A DNA stretch of 9,646 bases, taken from contig JAGWVZ010000100.1 of assembly GCA_018970625.1 (NCBI GenBank), positions 1 to 9,646 of the forward strand. Direction: 5' to 3'. Positions 9,023 through 9,646 of this stretch are shown in pieces. The stretch is from Myxococcales bacterium. GTDB taxonomy: Bacteria > Myxococcota > Bradymonadia > REDH01. The notes under the pieces were generated by a model. The model was not told where the DNA came from. It saw only the letters and a program-made list of their open reading frames with translations, and did no database searches. Positions within the stretch are counted from its first letter, which is position 1; every line of letters starts with the position of its first letter. The position numbers and the translations under genes were made by a program.

Positions 9023-9646
9023 TCAGCCCTTCACAATCAGGTTCAGGATCTTGGCGGGCACGTAGATCTCCTTCACCAGCTCCTTGTCGGCCAGGTGAGG
9101 CATGATCTTCGGGTCGGCCTTCGCGGCCGCGACCACGTCAGCGGTGACCGCGTCGGCGGCGACATCGACCGTTCCGCGCATCTTGCCGTTGACCTGCACG
9201 GCGATGGTCAGCGTGTTCAGCACAAGGACCGCCGGGTCGAACGTCGGCCAGGGTTCATAGGTGATAGACTCGCTGGCGCCCAGCACGCGCCAGAGCTCTT
9301 CGCCCAGATGCGGCGCGAAGGGAGCCAGCAGCTGCGTAAAGCGCCGTGCGACGCTGAGCGGAACGATGGTTCCGCGGTACAGCTCGTTCAGCAGCTCAAT
9401 CATGGCGGCGATGGCCGTGTTGAACCGCATGTCCTCGACGTACTCGGTGACGCGCTTGATGGTCAGGTGGGTCAGACGCTCCAGCTCGGGTGAAGCCGGC
9501 AGGTCCTGAACCGCCTCGGCCAGACCGCCTTCTTCGTTGGTCATGATGCGATAGGCACGCGCCAGAAAGCGGTGCATGCCCTTCACACTCTCGGTCTGCC
9601 ACGGCTTGGTAGCCTCGAGCGGACCCATGTACATCTCGTACAGACG
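9023..9646 (-). CDS. leuS: Leucyl-tRNA synthetase, C-terminal part (partial)
   Basis: LeuS charges tRNA-Leu with leucine in the cytoplasm. The fragment has 207 residues and remains open through the right edge, where it reads RLYEMYMGPLEATKPW, the conserved LeuS segment just after the catalytic core. Next comes the helical anticodon-binding domain, including MRFNTAIAAMIELLNELYRG, then LLAPFAPHLGEELW. The C-terminal domain begins at VQVNGKMRG and ends EIYVPAKILNLIVKG, the typical LeuS ending. The N-terminal Rossmann fold, the editing domain and the KMSKS loop lie outside the window. An internal ATG at 9634 is not the start, since conserved residues continue before it. The stop is TGA at 9025-9023. 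No oddity is seen in the visible part. Confidence 0.97.
   Translation of the reverse strand, partial: RLYEMYMGPLEATKPWQTESVKGMHRFLARAYRIMTNEEGGLAEAVQDLPASPELERLTHLTIKRVTEYVEDMRFNTAIAAMIELLNELYRGTIVPLSVARRFTQLLAPFAPHLGEELWRVLGASESITYEPWPTFDPAVLVLNTLTIAVQVNGKMRGTVDVAADAVTADVVAAAKADPKIMPHLADKELVKEIYVPAKILNLIVKG

Overview
The window is a compact stretch of bacterial chromosome. It holds five complete genes and one 5'-truncated gene, all on the minus strand, and probably the last codons of a converging plus-strand gene at the left edge. The DNA is GC-rich and most genes strongly prefer G or C at third codon positions. The one-piece E1 alpha/beta dehydrogenase is a form found in Bacteroidota and Gemmatimonadota. 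With the high GC this makes a Gemmatimonadota-like or other environmental Gram-negative lineage a reasonable guess, but nothing in the window proves the taxon.

In the direction of transcription (right to left) the order is: the C-terminal third of leucyl-tRNA synthetase (leuS, runs off the right edge); a 193-base gap with a perfect dyad; a fused 2-oxoacid dehydrogenase E1 (711 aa); a 247-base gap that begins with a strong GC hairpin; a short GlmU-type nucleotidyltransferase (333 aa); glmS (609 aa) after 49 bases; a 134-base gap; a membrane protein with a helix-turn-helix-like N-terminus, a long Pro/Gly/Tyr-rich linker and a TM2-type C-terminus (324 aa); and a PcrA/UvrD helicase (785 aa) whose start codon shares a base with the preceding stop codon (TGATG).

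Functionally these are housekeeping genes. GlmS makes glucosamine-6-phosphate and GlmU makes UDP-GlcNAc, so the pair feeds peptidoglycan and LPS precursors. E1 begins oxidative decarboxylation of a 2-oxoacid, LeuS charges tRNA-Leu, and PcrA/UvrD serves DNA repair and removal of proteins from DNA. The TM2 protein has no known role and is the least understood gene here.

I see no mobile element, CRISPR array, tRNA, rRNA or defence system. The points most worth a second look are the GlmU that ends before its acetyltransferase active site, the unusual domain order of the TM2 protein and its tight coupling to the helicase gene, and the dyad in front of the E1 gene. No stretch longer than 300 bases lacks a gene.
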